A DNA stretch of 64,000 nt from an uncultured Pelagibacteraceae bacterium (GTDB lineage Bacteria; Pseudomonadota; Alphaproteobacteria; Pelagibacterales; Pelagibacteraceae), in contig CACFAF010000003.1 of the NCBI GenBank assembly GCA_902564245.1, positions 1 to 64,000 on the forward strand, in the 5' to 3' direction. Under the pieces are notes generated by a model, which made no database searches, had not been told where the DNA came from, and saw only the letters and a program-made list of their open reading frames with translations. Within the stretch, counting starts at the first letter, position 1, and each line of letters opens with the position of its first letter. The translations under genes and the position numbers were made by a program. Below are positions 24,811-33,838 of the stretch, piece by piece.

Positions 24811-26292
24811 TTAATTATTGGAAGCTGTACTTAATAAAGAGAGTTGAGTAATTTTATCATCTCCTAATTCATCAATTGGTTTTACTGGATAATCTCCAGT
24901 GAAATAATGATCTGTTAATTGTGGGTAGGTTTCATTTCTTTTTTCAAAACCCATAGCTTTATAAAGGCCATTAATACTTAAATATTTTAAAGATTTTGCG
25001 TTTATAAAATCACATATTTCTTTGACAGAATTATTTGCTGCTAAAAGCTCTTTTCTAGTGGGCATATCAACGCCATAAAAATCTGGAAATTTAATTTCAG
25101 GACTAGCAATTCTTACATGAACTTCTTTTGCACCAGCATTATATAACATTTTAACAATTTTATGAGACGTTGTTCCTCTAACTAGTGAGTCATCAATTAA
25201 AATTATTTTTTTATCATTAATAACAGATAAATTAGCATTTAATTTTAATTTTACACCTAAACTTCTTATTTTTTGAGAAGGTTCAATAAAAGTTCTACCG
25301 ACATAATGATTTCTTATTAACCCTAAATCAAAAGGTAATTTCTTTTCCTGAGCATAGCCCAAAGCTGCAGCATTTCCAGAGTCAGGCACTGGAACAACTA
25401 TGTCTGCTTCTATATTGTCTTCCTTTGCCAATTGAGTTCCAAAATTTTTTCTATATTCATAAGCAGTTTTTCCATTTAATATACTATCGGGTCTTGAAAA
25501 ATATATATATTCGAAGACGCAAGGTCTGACTTTTTTTGGAGAAAAAGGTTTTAAACTTTTTAGCTCATCATTTTCTACATAGACAATTTCTCCATTTTCA
25601 ACTTCTCTTACAAATTTTGCACCTATTATATCTAAAGCACAAGTTTCTGATGCAAACACATAAGAATTTTTTAGCTTTCCAATAACTAGTGGTCTTATAC
25701 CGTAAGGATCTCTAAGTCCTATAAGTATATTTTTTGTCATCATTACTAAAGCATACCCACCTTGAATATGAAATATTGCATCTATTATTTTATCAATTGT
25801 TTTTGATCTTTTTGATTTTGCTATTAATTGGACAATTACCTCAGTATCAGATGTAGTATAAAATATTGCTCCTTCTTTTACTAATTCATTTCTTAACGTT
25901 ATAGCATTAGTTAGATTTCCATTATGGGCAACTCCTATTCCACCTGCATTAGTATCTGCAAAAAATGGTTGGATATTTCTTAAAGCAGTGCCACCAGTTG
26001 TTGAATATCTATTATGACCTATAGCATATTTCCCTGGTAGTTTTTTTAACACTTTTTCTTTATTAAAATTATCTCCAACTAATCCATATCTTTTTTCTGA
26101 ATGATACTGACTTCCATCAAAAGAAACTATTCCACAACCTTCTTGACCTCTATGTTGAAGCGCATGAAGCCCTAAAGCAGTAAGAGCTGAGGCATCAAGA
26201 ATATTACTAACACCAAACACCCCACATTCTTCATTGAGTTTGGGATTATAATTCCTCAATTTTATCCTTAGTTTCTCTATAATTTTTTTCAT
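24811..26292 (-). CDS. purF: Amidophosphoribosyltransferase
   Basis: First committed enzyme of de novo purine synthesis, making phosphoribosylamine from PRPP and glutamine. The N-terminal nucleophile Cys is in NEECGVFG (Cys23 with the annotated ATG), followed by LHALQHRGQEGCGIV and YAIGHNRYSTTGG. The phosphoribosyltransferase PRPP loop is IILIDDSLVRGTTS. With the ATG the propeptide is 22 residues; an in-frame TTG at codon 12 (about 26259) would give the 11-residue propeptide known from Bacillus PurF and reduce the overlap with cvpA from 47 to 14 bp. Start therefore uncertain. Confidence 0.95.
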   Translation of the reverse strand: MKKIIEKLRIKLRNYNPKLNEECGVFGVSNILDASALTALGLHALQHRGQEGCGIVSFDGSQYHSEKRYGLVGDNFNKEKVLKKLPGKYAIGHNRYSTTGGTALRNIQPFFADTNAGGIGVAHNGNLTNAITLRNELVKEGAIFYTTSDTEVIVQLIAKSKRSKTIDKIIDAIFHIQGGYALVMMTKNILIGLRDPYGIRPLVIGKLKNSYVFASETCALDIIGAKFVREVENGEIVYVENDELKSLKPFSPKKVRPCVFEYIYFSRPDSILNGKTAYEYRKNFGTQLAKEDNIEADIVVPVPDSGNAAALGYAQEKKLPFDLGLIRNHYVGRTFIEPSQKIRSLGVKLKLNANLSVINDKKIILIDDSLVRGTTSHKIVKMLYNAGAKEVHVRIASPEIKFPDFYGVDMPTRKELLAANNSVKEICDFINAKSLKYLSINGLYKAMGFEKRNETYPQLTDHYFTGDYPVKPIDELGDDKITQLSLLSTASNN

Positions 26293-26788
26293 CAGGGAAT
26301 TCTTTGATTAGATAGTTACTACCTTTTTCTACATATGAAAAGGTTAACGATTCATCTGACTTTATTGGCCATTTGTTATGATTATAAACTATAGTAGCAG
26401 TTGAAAATATACATACACAAATAATATATCCTCTAATAAAGCCAAAAAAGAATCCAAAAATAGTATCAATTCTACCTAAACCAGTATAAGTGACTGCTTT
26501 GCTAATACCTTTGTTAATCATTAGTATAATAAAAATTATTATTGCAAAAAGTCCAATACCTAAAAAAATATCTAAAATGTATTCATTATCGATAAAACCT
26601 TTTACATGCGGCTTTACTTTTGGAAAAGCAATAAGGGTTATGACATATGCTAATAACCATTTTGATGCTGCAAGAATGCTCAAAACAAAACCTTTTTTTG
26701 AACATTTAATTAAAGAAAAAATAGTTATAATTAAGTAAATTAAATCAAAAATTGAGATTGAGTTAAAAATATTTTTTAATATATCCAT
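26246..26788 (-). CDS. cvpA: CvpA family membrane protein
   Basis: Colicin V production/CvpA family membrane protein, 180 aa, with four hydrophobic segments. Visible features are FDLIYLIITIFSLIKCSKKGFV near the N-terminus, then ASKWLLAYVI and a GLGRIDTIFGFFFGFIRGYII motif typical of the family. Function is unclear, with suggested roles in envelope integrity. The gene sits directly upstream of purF, an association seen from gammaproteobacteria to alphaproteobacteria, and the two overlap. One base joins it to the RND exporter gene. Confidence 0.9.
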   Translation of the reverse strand: MDILKNIFNSISIFDLIYLIITIFSLIKCSKKGFVLSILAASKWLLAYVITLIAFPKVKPHVKGFIDNEYILDIFLGIGLFAIIIFIILMINKGISKAVTYTGLGRIDTIFGFFFGFIRGYIICVCIFSTATIVYNHNKWPIKSDESLTFSYVEKGSNYLIKEFPDEKNYRETKDKIEEL

Positions 26789-29190
26789 TATGATTTGGAT
26801 TTATTTGAAAATGGCTTAGTTAAAAGGATAAGAGTTGGAAGAAGAGTCAAAACAGATATCATTGCCAGAAGCATAGCAATACCCGTAAATATACCAAAAT
26901 AAATAGTAGGAATAAAATTAGAAAAAATTAAAATTGAAAAACCAAATACTATTGTTATGGAGGTGTTCAAAATAGCTACTCCAACGGTTGAGTGACATAG
27001 TCTCAAGGTTTTAAAATAATCACCATTTTTATTAAATTCCTCACGGAATCTATAAATATAGTGAATGCTATTATCCACTGCTATACCAATTGTGATAGCT
27101 GCGATTGTAATAGTCATCATATCAAGAGGAATTTTTAGCAAACCAATTATTCCTAAAATAAAAAAAGCAGCAATAAAATTAGGCACAATACCTATTAAAG
27201 ATAATCTTAAATTTTTAAATAAAATTAAAAACATTGCAAATATACCAGACATAACAAAACCTAGAGTTAGAATCTGGGATTTAAATAAGCTTTGGAGAAG
27301 ATTATTAAATAAAATTAAAACGCCACCAAGTTTAAATTCATCAGTATTTAATTTAAGATTATTTTCTAGATCATATTGAATTTTATTTATTAATTCATTC
27401 CTTCTTAATCCTTCTTGAGAATCTTTTATTCTTAAGCTAATTCTAGCCTCATTATCTTTTATTGAGATATAGGGGTTAACTATTTCTTTTTTTATAGACT
27501 CAGGAATCTTTGAATACAAAACACCTATCTCAAGTGCATCTAAAGGCTTGTTATTATTTAATTGTGTAGCTACTTCAATAATTGATGAAAAGGATAAAAC
27601 TTTACCAACAGGCTCTAAACTATCTAGGTATTTATGGACTTTTTCTATTTTTTCTATCTTATTTTTTGTAAACCAATACTTGTCTTGGTTTTGTCCTTCA
27701 TCTTCCCAATCGTCAAACTCATCAGTTTCTTCATTTTCTATTTTTGAATTTTTTATTTTACCAAACTTTAATATTACTTCTAATGGAGTTGTGCCACCAA
27801 GTTTTTCATCTATAAGTTTCATACCTTTATAGATTTCAGTATTTTTATTAAAATAGTTTATAAAACTATTTTCTACCTCTAAACGACTAATGCCCACTAT
27901 ACTTAAAATGATTATTATAATTGTGGTTATTAATGTAATTTTTTTATTACTTATTGAAACTTCTCCAAAAAAAGAAGTTATTTTAGAATCCTTTTTTTCT
28001 TTTAGTTGAGTTTTTTCATTGGACATGAAATTTAATAAACAAGGGAGCAAGGTAAAAGTAATAATAAATGATGTAATTAGACCAAGGGTCATCATCCAAC
28101 CAAAGTCTATAATTGGTTTGATTTCACTAAAAATTAGTGAAAGAAATGCACAAATTGTTGTTAGAACTGTATACAATATAGGCCAAAACATTTTACTAGT
28201 AGACATTAAAATAATTTCAGAATTCTTTTTTTGAGGATTGTTCTTTTTTAATTGTAAAAAACGTGTACTTAAGTGAATATTCATCGCCATTGTTAAAATT
28301 AACATAAGAGCAATAAAATTTGATGATATAACCGTAACTTTCCATCCTAGTAAACCTAATAGACCTATCATAATAACTACTGAAAAAAAGCAACTACTAA
28401 TAGGAACTATTATCCATATCAATTTTCTAAAAATAAACCAAAGAGTTAAAATGATAAATAATAAAACACCAATACCAAAAACTATAATATCGTTTTTTAT
28501 AAATGACATCATGTCATCCGCTATCATTGGTATTCCTCCTAGATGAATTGTGCCGACGTCTTTATAGCTTTGTATAACTTCTCTTATTTCGATGATATTT
28601 TCATGATTTTTTTTCTTTAAAATATCTTTATAGGCTTCTATTTCTTTTGTGTTTTTATTTTTTAATTTATGTAATTCTTTATTTTTTTTAATGTAAACAA
28701 TAATACCAGTGGTTTTCCCATCTTCACTTATTACAAAGTTTCTAAAAACTGGACTATTTAAAATTTCTTTAAAACCTCTTTCTTTATTAATTCCCTCACT
28801 TTTTAAAGTACTAAAATTTTGTAATCTTTCTGTTAATGTTTTATCTGTGCTATTAAGTAGAGGGATATCCAATATTGTTACTACACTATGTACCCATTTA
28901 AGACTTTGAATTTTGTATTTTAAACTTAATAAATTATTAATTGAATTTTCGGAAGTCATTTTTTCTTTAGGAGAGAAAGTTAAAACTAGAAATTCTTTTG
29001 CACCATATCTTTCAGTAATTTCATTTAAATACTTTAGGTCTGGATCACCCTCTATTAACAAAGTATCTGAAGAAGCATCTAATCTAAAATCTTTAGAAAA
29101 ATAACCAAATCCACATAAACATATTATTAAAAGTACAAAAATACTTTTAGAATTTTTTAAAACAATATTCTGATATAAATGTGTAAACAT
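26788..29190 (-). CDS. RND-superfamily (MMPL-type) exporter
   Basis: Large 800-aa membrane protein with the RND layout: one N-terminal helix, a periplasmic domain (about 35-220), five clustered helices (about 225-390), a further helix and second periplasmic domain (about 420-610), then five helices. Conserved motif ITIGIAVDNSIHYIYRFREE lies in the second helix cluster and MNIHLSTRFLQLKK in the first. The second periplasmic domain carries a very acidic stretch, NEETDEFDDWEDEGQNQDK. Substrates of such single-gene exporters are often lipids or hopanoids, but nothing here fixes it. Starts 23 bp after the dnaB stop on the same strand. Confidence 0.88.
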   Translation of the reverse strand: MFTHLYQNIVLKNSKSIFVLLIICLCGFGYFSKDFRLDASSDTLLIEGDPDLKYLNEITERYGAKEFLVLTFSPKEKMTSENSINNLLSLKYKIQSLKWVHSVVTILDIPLLNSTDKTLTERLQNFSTLKSEGINKERGFKEILNSPVFRNFVISEDGKTTGIIVYIKKNKELHKLKNKNTKEIEAYKDILKKKNHENIIEIREVIQSYKDVGTIHLGGIPMIADDMMSFIKNDIIVFGIGVLLFIILTLWFIFRKLIWIIVPISSCFFSVVIMIGLLGLLGWKVTVISSNFIALMLILTMAMNIHLSTRFLQLKKNNPQKKNSEIILMSTSKMFWPILYTVLTTICAFLSLIFSEIKPIIDFGWMMTLGLITSFIITFTLLPCLLNFMSNEKTQLKEKKDSKITSFFGEVSISNKKITLITTIIIIILSIVGISRLEVENSFINYFNKNTEIYKGMKLIDEKLGGTTPLEVILKFGKIKNSKIENEETDEFDDWEDEGQNQDKYWFTKNKIEKIEKVHKYLDSLEPVGKVLSFSSIIEVATQLNNNKPLDALEIGVLYSKIPESIKKEIVNPYISIKDNEARISLRIKDSQEGLRRNELINKIQYDLENNLKLNTDEFKLGGVLILFNNLLQSLFKSQILTLGFVMSGIFAMFLILFKNLRLSLIGIVPNFIAAFFILGIIGLLKIPLDMMTITIAAITIGIAVDNSIHYIYRFREEFNKNGDYFKTLRLCHSTVGVAILNTSITIVFGFSILIFSNFIPTIYFGIFTGIAMLLAMISVLTLLPTLILLTKPFSNKSKS

Positions 29191-29213
29191 TTAATACCAT
29201 TATATATTTTATA

Positions 29214-30638
29214 TTAATAAGTTTGAGTATCTTTATCTTTAAATTTTGTAAACATTGCCTCAAATTCTAGATCAATATTTCCAGTGGGACCATGCCGTTG
29301 TTTTGCTATTATAATTTGAGCTAAATGAGCTATTTCACTCATTTTTGCTTGCCATTCTGCATGTTCAACTGTTGCAACTTGAGGTTCTTTTCTTTCTAGA
29401 TAATAAGAAGCTCTATAAACAAACATAACTACATCTGCATCTTGTTCGATAGAACCTGATTCTCTAAGATCTGATAATAGCGGCTTGTGGTCATCTCTCT
29501 GTTCGACAGCTCTTGATAATTGTGAAAGTGCTACAACAGGAACAGATAATTCTTTTGCTATAGCTTTTAAACCTTGAGTAATTTCAGAAATTTCCTGAAC
29601 TCTTCCATCTCTATTATTCGATGAAGCTCTCATTAGCTGGATATAATCTACTACAATCATATCTAGTCCAAATAATCTTTTAATTCTTCGAGCTCTATTT
29701 CCTAAAGCTGCAATACTTATTGCTGGGGTTTCATCTATAAACAAAGGTAGTTCCGAAATATTTTTTGAAGTTTCTATGAATTTATCAAATTGTTCCTCTG
29801 AAATTTTACCTCTTCTTATATCATTAGACTTTATTCTAGATTGTTCGGCTAAAATTCTAGTTGAAAGTTGTTCAGAAGACATTTCTAAAGAAAAAAATGC
29901 TATAGATGATTTTTTTCCTGTATCTTGTAATTTTTGAGCTGCATTAAATGCTATATTTGTAGCCAATGCAGTTTTTCCCATTGAAGGTCTTCCAGCAATA
30001 ATTATCAAATCAGAATTATGTAATCCGCCAAGTCTATCATCTAAATCTCTTAAACCAGTTGGAACGCCTACTATTCCCTCTTCATTTTTGTAAGCATTTG
30101 AAGCCATCTCAATTGTTAATTTCATTGCTTCATCAAATTTAACTAAAGAAGAATTGAATGAACCTTTTTCAGCCAAGTCAAACAAAAGTCTCTCTGATTT
30201 TTCGATAATATTTTGACCACTTATATTTAAATCATTAAGTTTTGCTATATCAATTGTATTTTCAGAAATTTTGATTAGCTCTCTTCTTACAAACATATCA
30301 TAAATTATTTTTGAGTATTCTATAGCTTGTCTTGTTGAAGTTGAAAATTTTGTAATTTTGACTAAATATTCTGGAACATTAATATCATCTTTTTCATTTT
30401 CAAAATAATTTTTAAGAGTAATTGGATTTGCAAGCATTCCTTTGTAAATAAGATTTTCTATAGCAGCATAAATTTTTTGGTGCATAGGGTCATAAAAATT
30501 AACATTTGAAATAATTGTATTGATTTCATCAAAAATATCATTTGAAACAAGAATAGAACCCATTACGGCTTGTTCGGCTTCTATATTGTTTGGTAATTCT
30601 TTAAAATTATCTTTGACGACACTTAAATTATTATTCAT
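29214..30638 (-). CDS. dnaB: Replicative DNA helicase DnaB
   Basis: Hexameric helicase that unwinds the replication fork. N-terminal domain begins LPNNIEAEQAVMGSIL; the RecA-like motor has Walker A IIIAGRPSMGKTALATNIA, the FFSLEMSSEQL segment, Walker B DMIVVDYIQLM and SQLSRAVEQRDDHKPLLSDL with ESGSIEQDADVV. Length about 474 aa is normal, no intein. I take the ATG at 30638 (MNNNLSV); the track's first codon is TTG two codons earlier. It follows rplI in the common rpsF-rpsR-rplI-dnaB order. Confidence 0.96.
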   Translation of the reverse strand: MNNNLSVVKDNFKELPNNIEAEQAVMGSILVSNDIFDEINTIISNVNFYDPMHQKIYAAIENLIYKGMLANPITLKNYFENEKDDINVPEYLVKITKFSTSTRQAIEYSKIIYDMFVRRELIKISENTIDIAKLNDLNISGQNIIEKSERLLFDLAEKGSFNSSLVKFDEAMKLTIEMASNAYKNEEGIVGVPTGLRDLDDRLGGLHNSDLIIIAGRPSMGKTALATNIAFNAAQKLQDTGKKSSIAFFSLEMSSEQLSTRILAEQSRIKSNDIRRGKISEEQFDKFIETSKNISELPLFIDETPAISIAALGNRARRIKRLFGLDMIVVDYIQLMRASSNNRDGRVQEISEITQGLKAIAKELSVPVVALSQLSRAVEQRDDHKPLLSDLRESGSIEQDADVVMFVYRASYYLERKEPQVATVEHAEWQAKMSEIAHLAQIIIAKQRHGPTGNIDLEFEAMFTKFKDKDTQTY

Positions 30639-30640
30639 TA

Positions 30641-30702
30641 ACAATCTTTAACTTAAAAAATATTAATTAAAAATGATAAAAAGTATATGGGGAAAAGATT
30701 GT
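30641..30702 (-). repeat. Inverted repeat between rplI and dnaB
   Basis: ACAATCTTT (30641-30649) and AAAGATTGT (30694-30702) form a 9-bp inverted repeat spanning the whole rplI-dnaB gap. On the minus strand one arm ends just 2 bases before the dnaB ATG, so the folded transcript would place the initiation region at the foot of a long-loop stem. There is no T tract. It may be a weak translational control element or chance. Confidence 0.3.
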
Positions 30703-30706
30703 ATAA

Positions 30707-31165
30707 TTATTCGATCGTTTCTGCTGGTATAACTTCAATTGATATCTTAGCTTGTACTTCTGAATGAAGATCTATTTTAGCTTTGAATGTTCCCAAAGAT
30801 TTAATTTCTTTTGCTAGTTGTATTAATGAAGGTTTAATATCTAATTTTTCTTTTTCTAAAATTATTTTAGATATTTCAGTCGGTTTAACTGAACCGTACA
30901 ATTCCTTATTCTCAGTACTTAACTTTTTAATTGAATAATTTTTCCCATCAATTTTTTCTGCAGTTATTTTGGCTTCTTTTTTTCTTTCTAATTCTTTTTT
31001 TCCTAAATCTGATTTGATCTTATTTACTTCACTTATATTCTTTTTTGATGCGTAAAGTGCTTTTTTATTAACTAATAAATAGTTTCTAGCGAAACCTCTT
31101 TTTACATCAATTATATCTCCAATTGATCCAAATGTTCTTAGATTTTCTAATAATATTACTTTCAT
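30707..31165 (-). CDS. rplI: 50S ribosomal protein L9
   Basis: Large-subunit ribosomal protein with the elongated two-domain form. The N-terminal signature is MKVILLENLRTFGSIGDIIDVKRGFARNYLL followed by VNKKALYA; a long Lys-rich helix (residues 45-75) leads to the C-terminal domain GKNYSIKKLSTENKELYGSV. Length 152 aa is standard. The start is one base after the rpsR stop region, so they are translated from one message. Confidence 0.97.
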   Translation of the reverse strand: MKVILLENLRTFGSIGDIIDVKRGFARNYLLVNKKALYASKKNISEVNKIKSDLGKKELERKKEAKITAEKIDGKNYSIKKLSTENKELYGSVKPTEISKIILEKEKLDIKPSLIQLAKEIKSLGTFKAKIDLHSEVQAKISIEVIPAETIE

Positions 31166-31441
31166 TTATATTAAAGCTAAATTTCTTGCTCGTTTGATTG
31201 ATATTGAAAGTTCTCTTTGTTTCTTTTGGCTGACATTAGTAATTCTTGAGGGCATTATTTTTCCATTTTCAGTTACATACTTCTTTAAAAGTTTAATATT
31301 TTTGTAGTCTATAGTAGGTGCGCCTTTAATTGATAGTGGACATGATTTTGTAAATTTATATTTATTAGGTTGAAATATACTTAACTTTGCAAAATTACTT
31401 TGCTTTCCTTTTTTATTTCCACCTCTTTTTTTAATAGCCAT
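31166..31441 (-). CDS. rpsR: 30S ribosomal protein S18
   Basis: Small-subunit protein that pairs with S6 on 16S rRNA. Conserved core [23 protein letters not shown] with [28 protein letters not shown] at the C-terminus. The N-terminus has a Lys/Gly/Asn-rich leader ([13 protein letters not shown]). 91 aa, usual for alphaproteobacteria. It lies 5 bp after rpsF. Confidence 0.97.
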   Translation of the reverse strand: MAIKKRGGNKKGKQSNFAKLSIFQPNKYKFTKSCPLSIKGAPTIDYKNIKLLKKYVTENGKIMPSRITNVSQKKQRELSISIKRARNLALI

Positions 31442-31446
31442 AATTA

Positions 31447-31800
31447 TTATTTCTCACTATCATTTTTTTCAACCTCATCTACTTTTTTTGAAAAATAATT
31501 TGCTTTGAGATCAAACTTTTTAACTTTTACCGTAAGATATCTTAATAGATTTTTATCAAGGCTCTCATTTTTTTCTAATTCATTTATAATCTTACCGCTT
31601 CCTTTAATTTTAAAGTGAATATAGTTCCCTTTTTTATTTTTTTTTATTATATATGAAAGATTTAGTAGGCCCCAATTTTCTGTTTGTACAATATTTCCAT
31701 CATTTTTTTCAACAATTTTTGAATATTTATCAATTAATTGTTTGATTTGACTTGGACTTACGTCTTGTCTAGCCACTATTGTATGTTCATATAAATTCAT
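31447..31800 (-). CDS. rpsF: 30S ribosomal protein S6
   Basis: Small-subunit protein, partner of S18. Begins [22 protein letters not shown], with the conserved [23 protein letters not shown] strand and a short charged tail ([13 protein letters not shown]). 117 aa, slightly shorter than in E. coli. First gene of the rpsF-rpsR-rplI-dnaB operon and divergent from fabD across an 86-bp gap. The ATG has no obvious Shine-Dalgarno sequence. Confidence 0.96.
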   Translation of the reverse strand: MNLYEHTIVARQDVSPSQIKQLIDKYSKIVEKNDGNIVQTENWGLLNLSYIIKKNKKGNYIHFKIKGSGKIINELEKNESLDKNLLRYLTVKVKKFDLKANYFSKKVDEVEKNDSEK

Positions 31801-31824
31801 AATAATTCTTTAATAAAAAATGAG

Positions 31825-31853
31825 GATATACTATTATAATTCTTGAATTACAA
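31825..31853 (-). promoter_or_regulatory. Candidate promoter for rpsF operon
   Basis: On the minus strand TTGTAA (31853-31848), a 17-bp spacer and TATATC (31830-31825) lie about 25 bp before the rpsF ATG. The same stretch contains TATACTATTATAAT on the plus strand, so divergent promoters for fabD may overlap it. AT-rich context weakens the call. I saw no CCG-bearing S6:S18 leader motif. Confidence 0.35.
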
Positions 31854-31886
31854 CACTTAAAAGCATAAAAAAATTTAAAAAATTAA

Positions 31887-32813
31887 ATGTTTTCAGTAAT
31901 TTTTCCAGGTCAGGGCTCACAAGCAGTAGGAATGGGCAAAGAGTTTTATACCAAGTTTGAAAGCGTTAAAAAACTTTTTCATGAAGCAGATGAGATTTTG
32001 GACTTTTCTATATCAAATTTAATTTTGAATGGACCTAAAGAAAAATTAGATTTAACAGAAAATACACAACCATCTATTTTCTTAGTAGGATATTCTATAT
32101 TTCAGATTTTAAAAAAGGAATTTAACATTAATTTAAATAAAGCAAATTTTTTTGCTGGACATTCTCTAGGCGAATATACTGCAATCGCATGTGCAGAGGG
32201 TTTAAGTTTCTCAGATACTTTAAGAATTTTAAAAATTAGAGCAAAAGCAATGCAACATGCAGTACCCAAAGGAGAAGGTGGAATGTTAGCAATCCTAGGT
32301 TCAAGTGTAGAAAAAATTGAAAATATACTTGATGAAAACAAAAAAAAATATAATTGCTATATAGCAAATGATAATTCTAATGGACAAGTAGTTGTTAGTG
32401 GAAATTTAGTTGATATTGATAAATTTATAGATGATTTAAAATTGAATAATATTAAAAATATTAAATTACCCGTAAGTGCTCCGTTTCACTGTAAACTAAT
32501 GGAAAAAGCTACAATTACTATGAGTCAAGAACTCAAAAAATTAAATTTTAAAGAATTAAAAAATAACTTAATTTCAAATGTTACTGCTGAAAAAATTGAT
32601 AATTCTTCAATGTTAAAAGATCTATTGATTAAACAAATAGAAAGTAGAGTGAGATGGAGAGAAAGCGTCAATTTTATGATTAATAGCGGAGTAAAAGAAT
32701 TTATAGAAATTGGGCCTGGAAAAGTATTATCTGGTTTGATTAAAAGAATTAATAAAGATGTAAAAGTTAGTGCAATAAATAATGAAGAAGATATAAGTTT
32801 AATAAATGATTAA
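31887..32813 (+). CDS. fabD: Malonyl-CoA:ACP transacylase
   Basis: Loads malonyl groups onto acyl carrier protein to feed fatty acid elongation. Motifs: VIFPGQGSQAVGMGKEFY at the start, the nucleophile elbow FAGHSLGEYTAIA (Ser93), APFHCKLM (catalytic His about 201) and FIEIGPGKVLSGL at the end. 308 aa is normal. It overlaps fabG by 8 bp and begins the fabD-fabG-acpP group divergent from rpsF. Confidence 0.96.
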   Translation: MFSVIFPGQGSQAVGMGKEFYTKFESVKKLFHEADEILDFSISNLILNGPKEKLDLTENTQPSIFLVGYSIFQILKKEFNINLNKANFFAGHSLGEYTAIACAEGLSFSDTLRILKIRAKAMQHAVPKGEGGMLAILGSSVEKIENILDENKKKYNCYIANDNSNGQVVVSGNLVDIDKFIDDLKLNNIKNIKLPVSAPFHCKLMEKATITMSQELKKLNFKELKNNLISNVTAEKIDNSSMLKDLLIKQIESRVRWRESVNFMINSGVKEFIEIGPGKVLSGLIKRINKDVKVSAINNEEDISLIND

Positions 32814-33540
32814 TTTTGAAGGTAAAAAAATATTAATTACTGGTGCTACAGGCGCCATAGGTAAATCCCTTGTTAAAAGATTTTTATCTTTAAATGGTAC
32901 AATTTTAGCAACAGGGACAAATACTGAAAAACTAGATAAATTAAAAAAAGAATTTCCAAATATTAATATTTTAAAATTTGATATTTCAGATCACTCTAGA
33001 ATAGAAGAATTTATTGAAAATGCCTCATCTCAATTAACTGGTTTAGATATTTTAATTAATAATGCAGGTATAGCTATAGACAATCTATCTTTAAGAATGA
33101 AAAATGAAGAATGGCAAAAGGTTATAGATATAAATTTGAGCGCAACCTTTTTTCTTTGTAAATACGCAATAAAAAAAATGTTAAAAAATAAATATGGAAG
33201 AATTGTTAATATTACCTCAATTGTAGGTCATACTGGAAATTTAGGACAATCAAATTATGCAGCTTCCAAGGCAGGTATGGTAGCTATGTCAAAAAGTTTA
33301 GCAATTGAGTATGCAAAGAAAAATATTACTGTAAATTGTGTTTCTCCAGGTTTTATTCAATCTAATATGACTGATAAAATCGTTGAGAGCATTAAAGCAG
33401 TTTTAACATCTAGAATTCCTATGAGTAGACTTGGTAGTGGTGAAGATGTATCCAATACTGTTGCTTTTTTATCATCAGATCAAGCTTCTTATATCACTGG
33501 CGAAACAATACATGTAAATGGGGGCATGTATATGGGTTGA
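32806..33540 (+). CDS. fabG: 3-oxoacyl-ACP reductase
   Basis: NADPH-dependent reductase of the fatty acid elongation cycle, SDR fold. TGATGAIGKSLV cofactor loop, LINNAGIA, catalytic NITSIVGHTGNLGQSNYAASKAG, and SPGFIQSNMTD are all present, ending with the FabG-type ITGETIHVNGGMYMG. 244 aa. It overlaps fabD by 8 bp; the stop codon lies inside the -35 box of the acpP promoter candidate. Confidence 0.95.
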   Translation: MINFEGKKILITGATGAIGKSLVKRFLSLNGTILATGTNTEKLDKLKKEFPNINILKFDISDHSRIEEFIENASSQLTGLDILINNAGIAIDNLSLRMKNEEWQKVIDINLSATFFLCKYAIKKMLKNKYGRIVNITSIVGHTGNLGQSNYAASKAGMVAMSKSLAIEYAKKNITVNCVSPGFIQSNMTDKIVESIKAVLTSRIPMSRLGSGEDVSNTVAFLSSDQASYITGETIHVNGGMYMG

Positions 33541-33564
33541 CAAACCTACTATTTAATCTATTAA
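33537..33564 (+). promoter_or_regulatory. Candidate sigma-70 promoter for acpP
   Basis: A consensus TTGACA (33537-33542), which overlaps the fabG stop codon, is followed by a 16-bp spacer and TATTAA (33559-33564), 25 bp before the acpP ATG. An AAAAGGGAA ribosome-binding site precedes the ATG. This is the best -35 match I noticed in the window and would allow separate high expression of acyl carrier protein. Confidence 0.55.
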
Positions 33565-33589
33565 CGGAAATATAACAAAAGGGAACATT

Positions 33590-33829
33590 ATGTCAGAAGA
33601 TATTTCAAGTAAGGTTAAGAAAATTGTTGCAGATCATTTAGGTATTGATGAAGCCAAAGTAACAGATGAGTCAAGTTTCATTGATGATCTAGGAGCTGAT
33701 AGTTTAGATACAGTAGAATTAGTAATGGCTTTTGAAGAAGAATTTGGTTCAGAAATTTCTGATAATGAAGCTGAAAAAATTTTAACAGTAGGTGATGCGG
33801 TTAAATTTATAGAGAGTAAAAGTAACTAA
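33590..33829 (+). CDS. acpP: Acyl carrier protein
   Basis: Small acidic carrier of acyl intermediates in fatty acid and lipid A synthesis. The phosphopantetheine attachment site is Ser38 in [21 protein letters not shown]. 79 aa, strongly acidic helices as expected. Preceded by its own likely promoter and a good ribosome-binding site. The next gene is gmk, 9 bp away, whereas many proteobacteria have fabF here. Confidence 0.97.
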   Translation: MSEDISSKVKKIVADHLGIDEAKVTDESSFIDDLGADSLDTVELVMAFEEEFGSEISDNEAEKILTVGDAVKFIESKSN

Positions 33830-33838
33830 TAGAATTTA

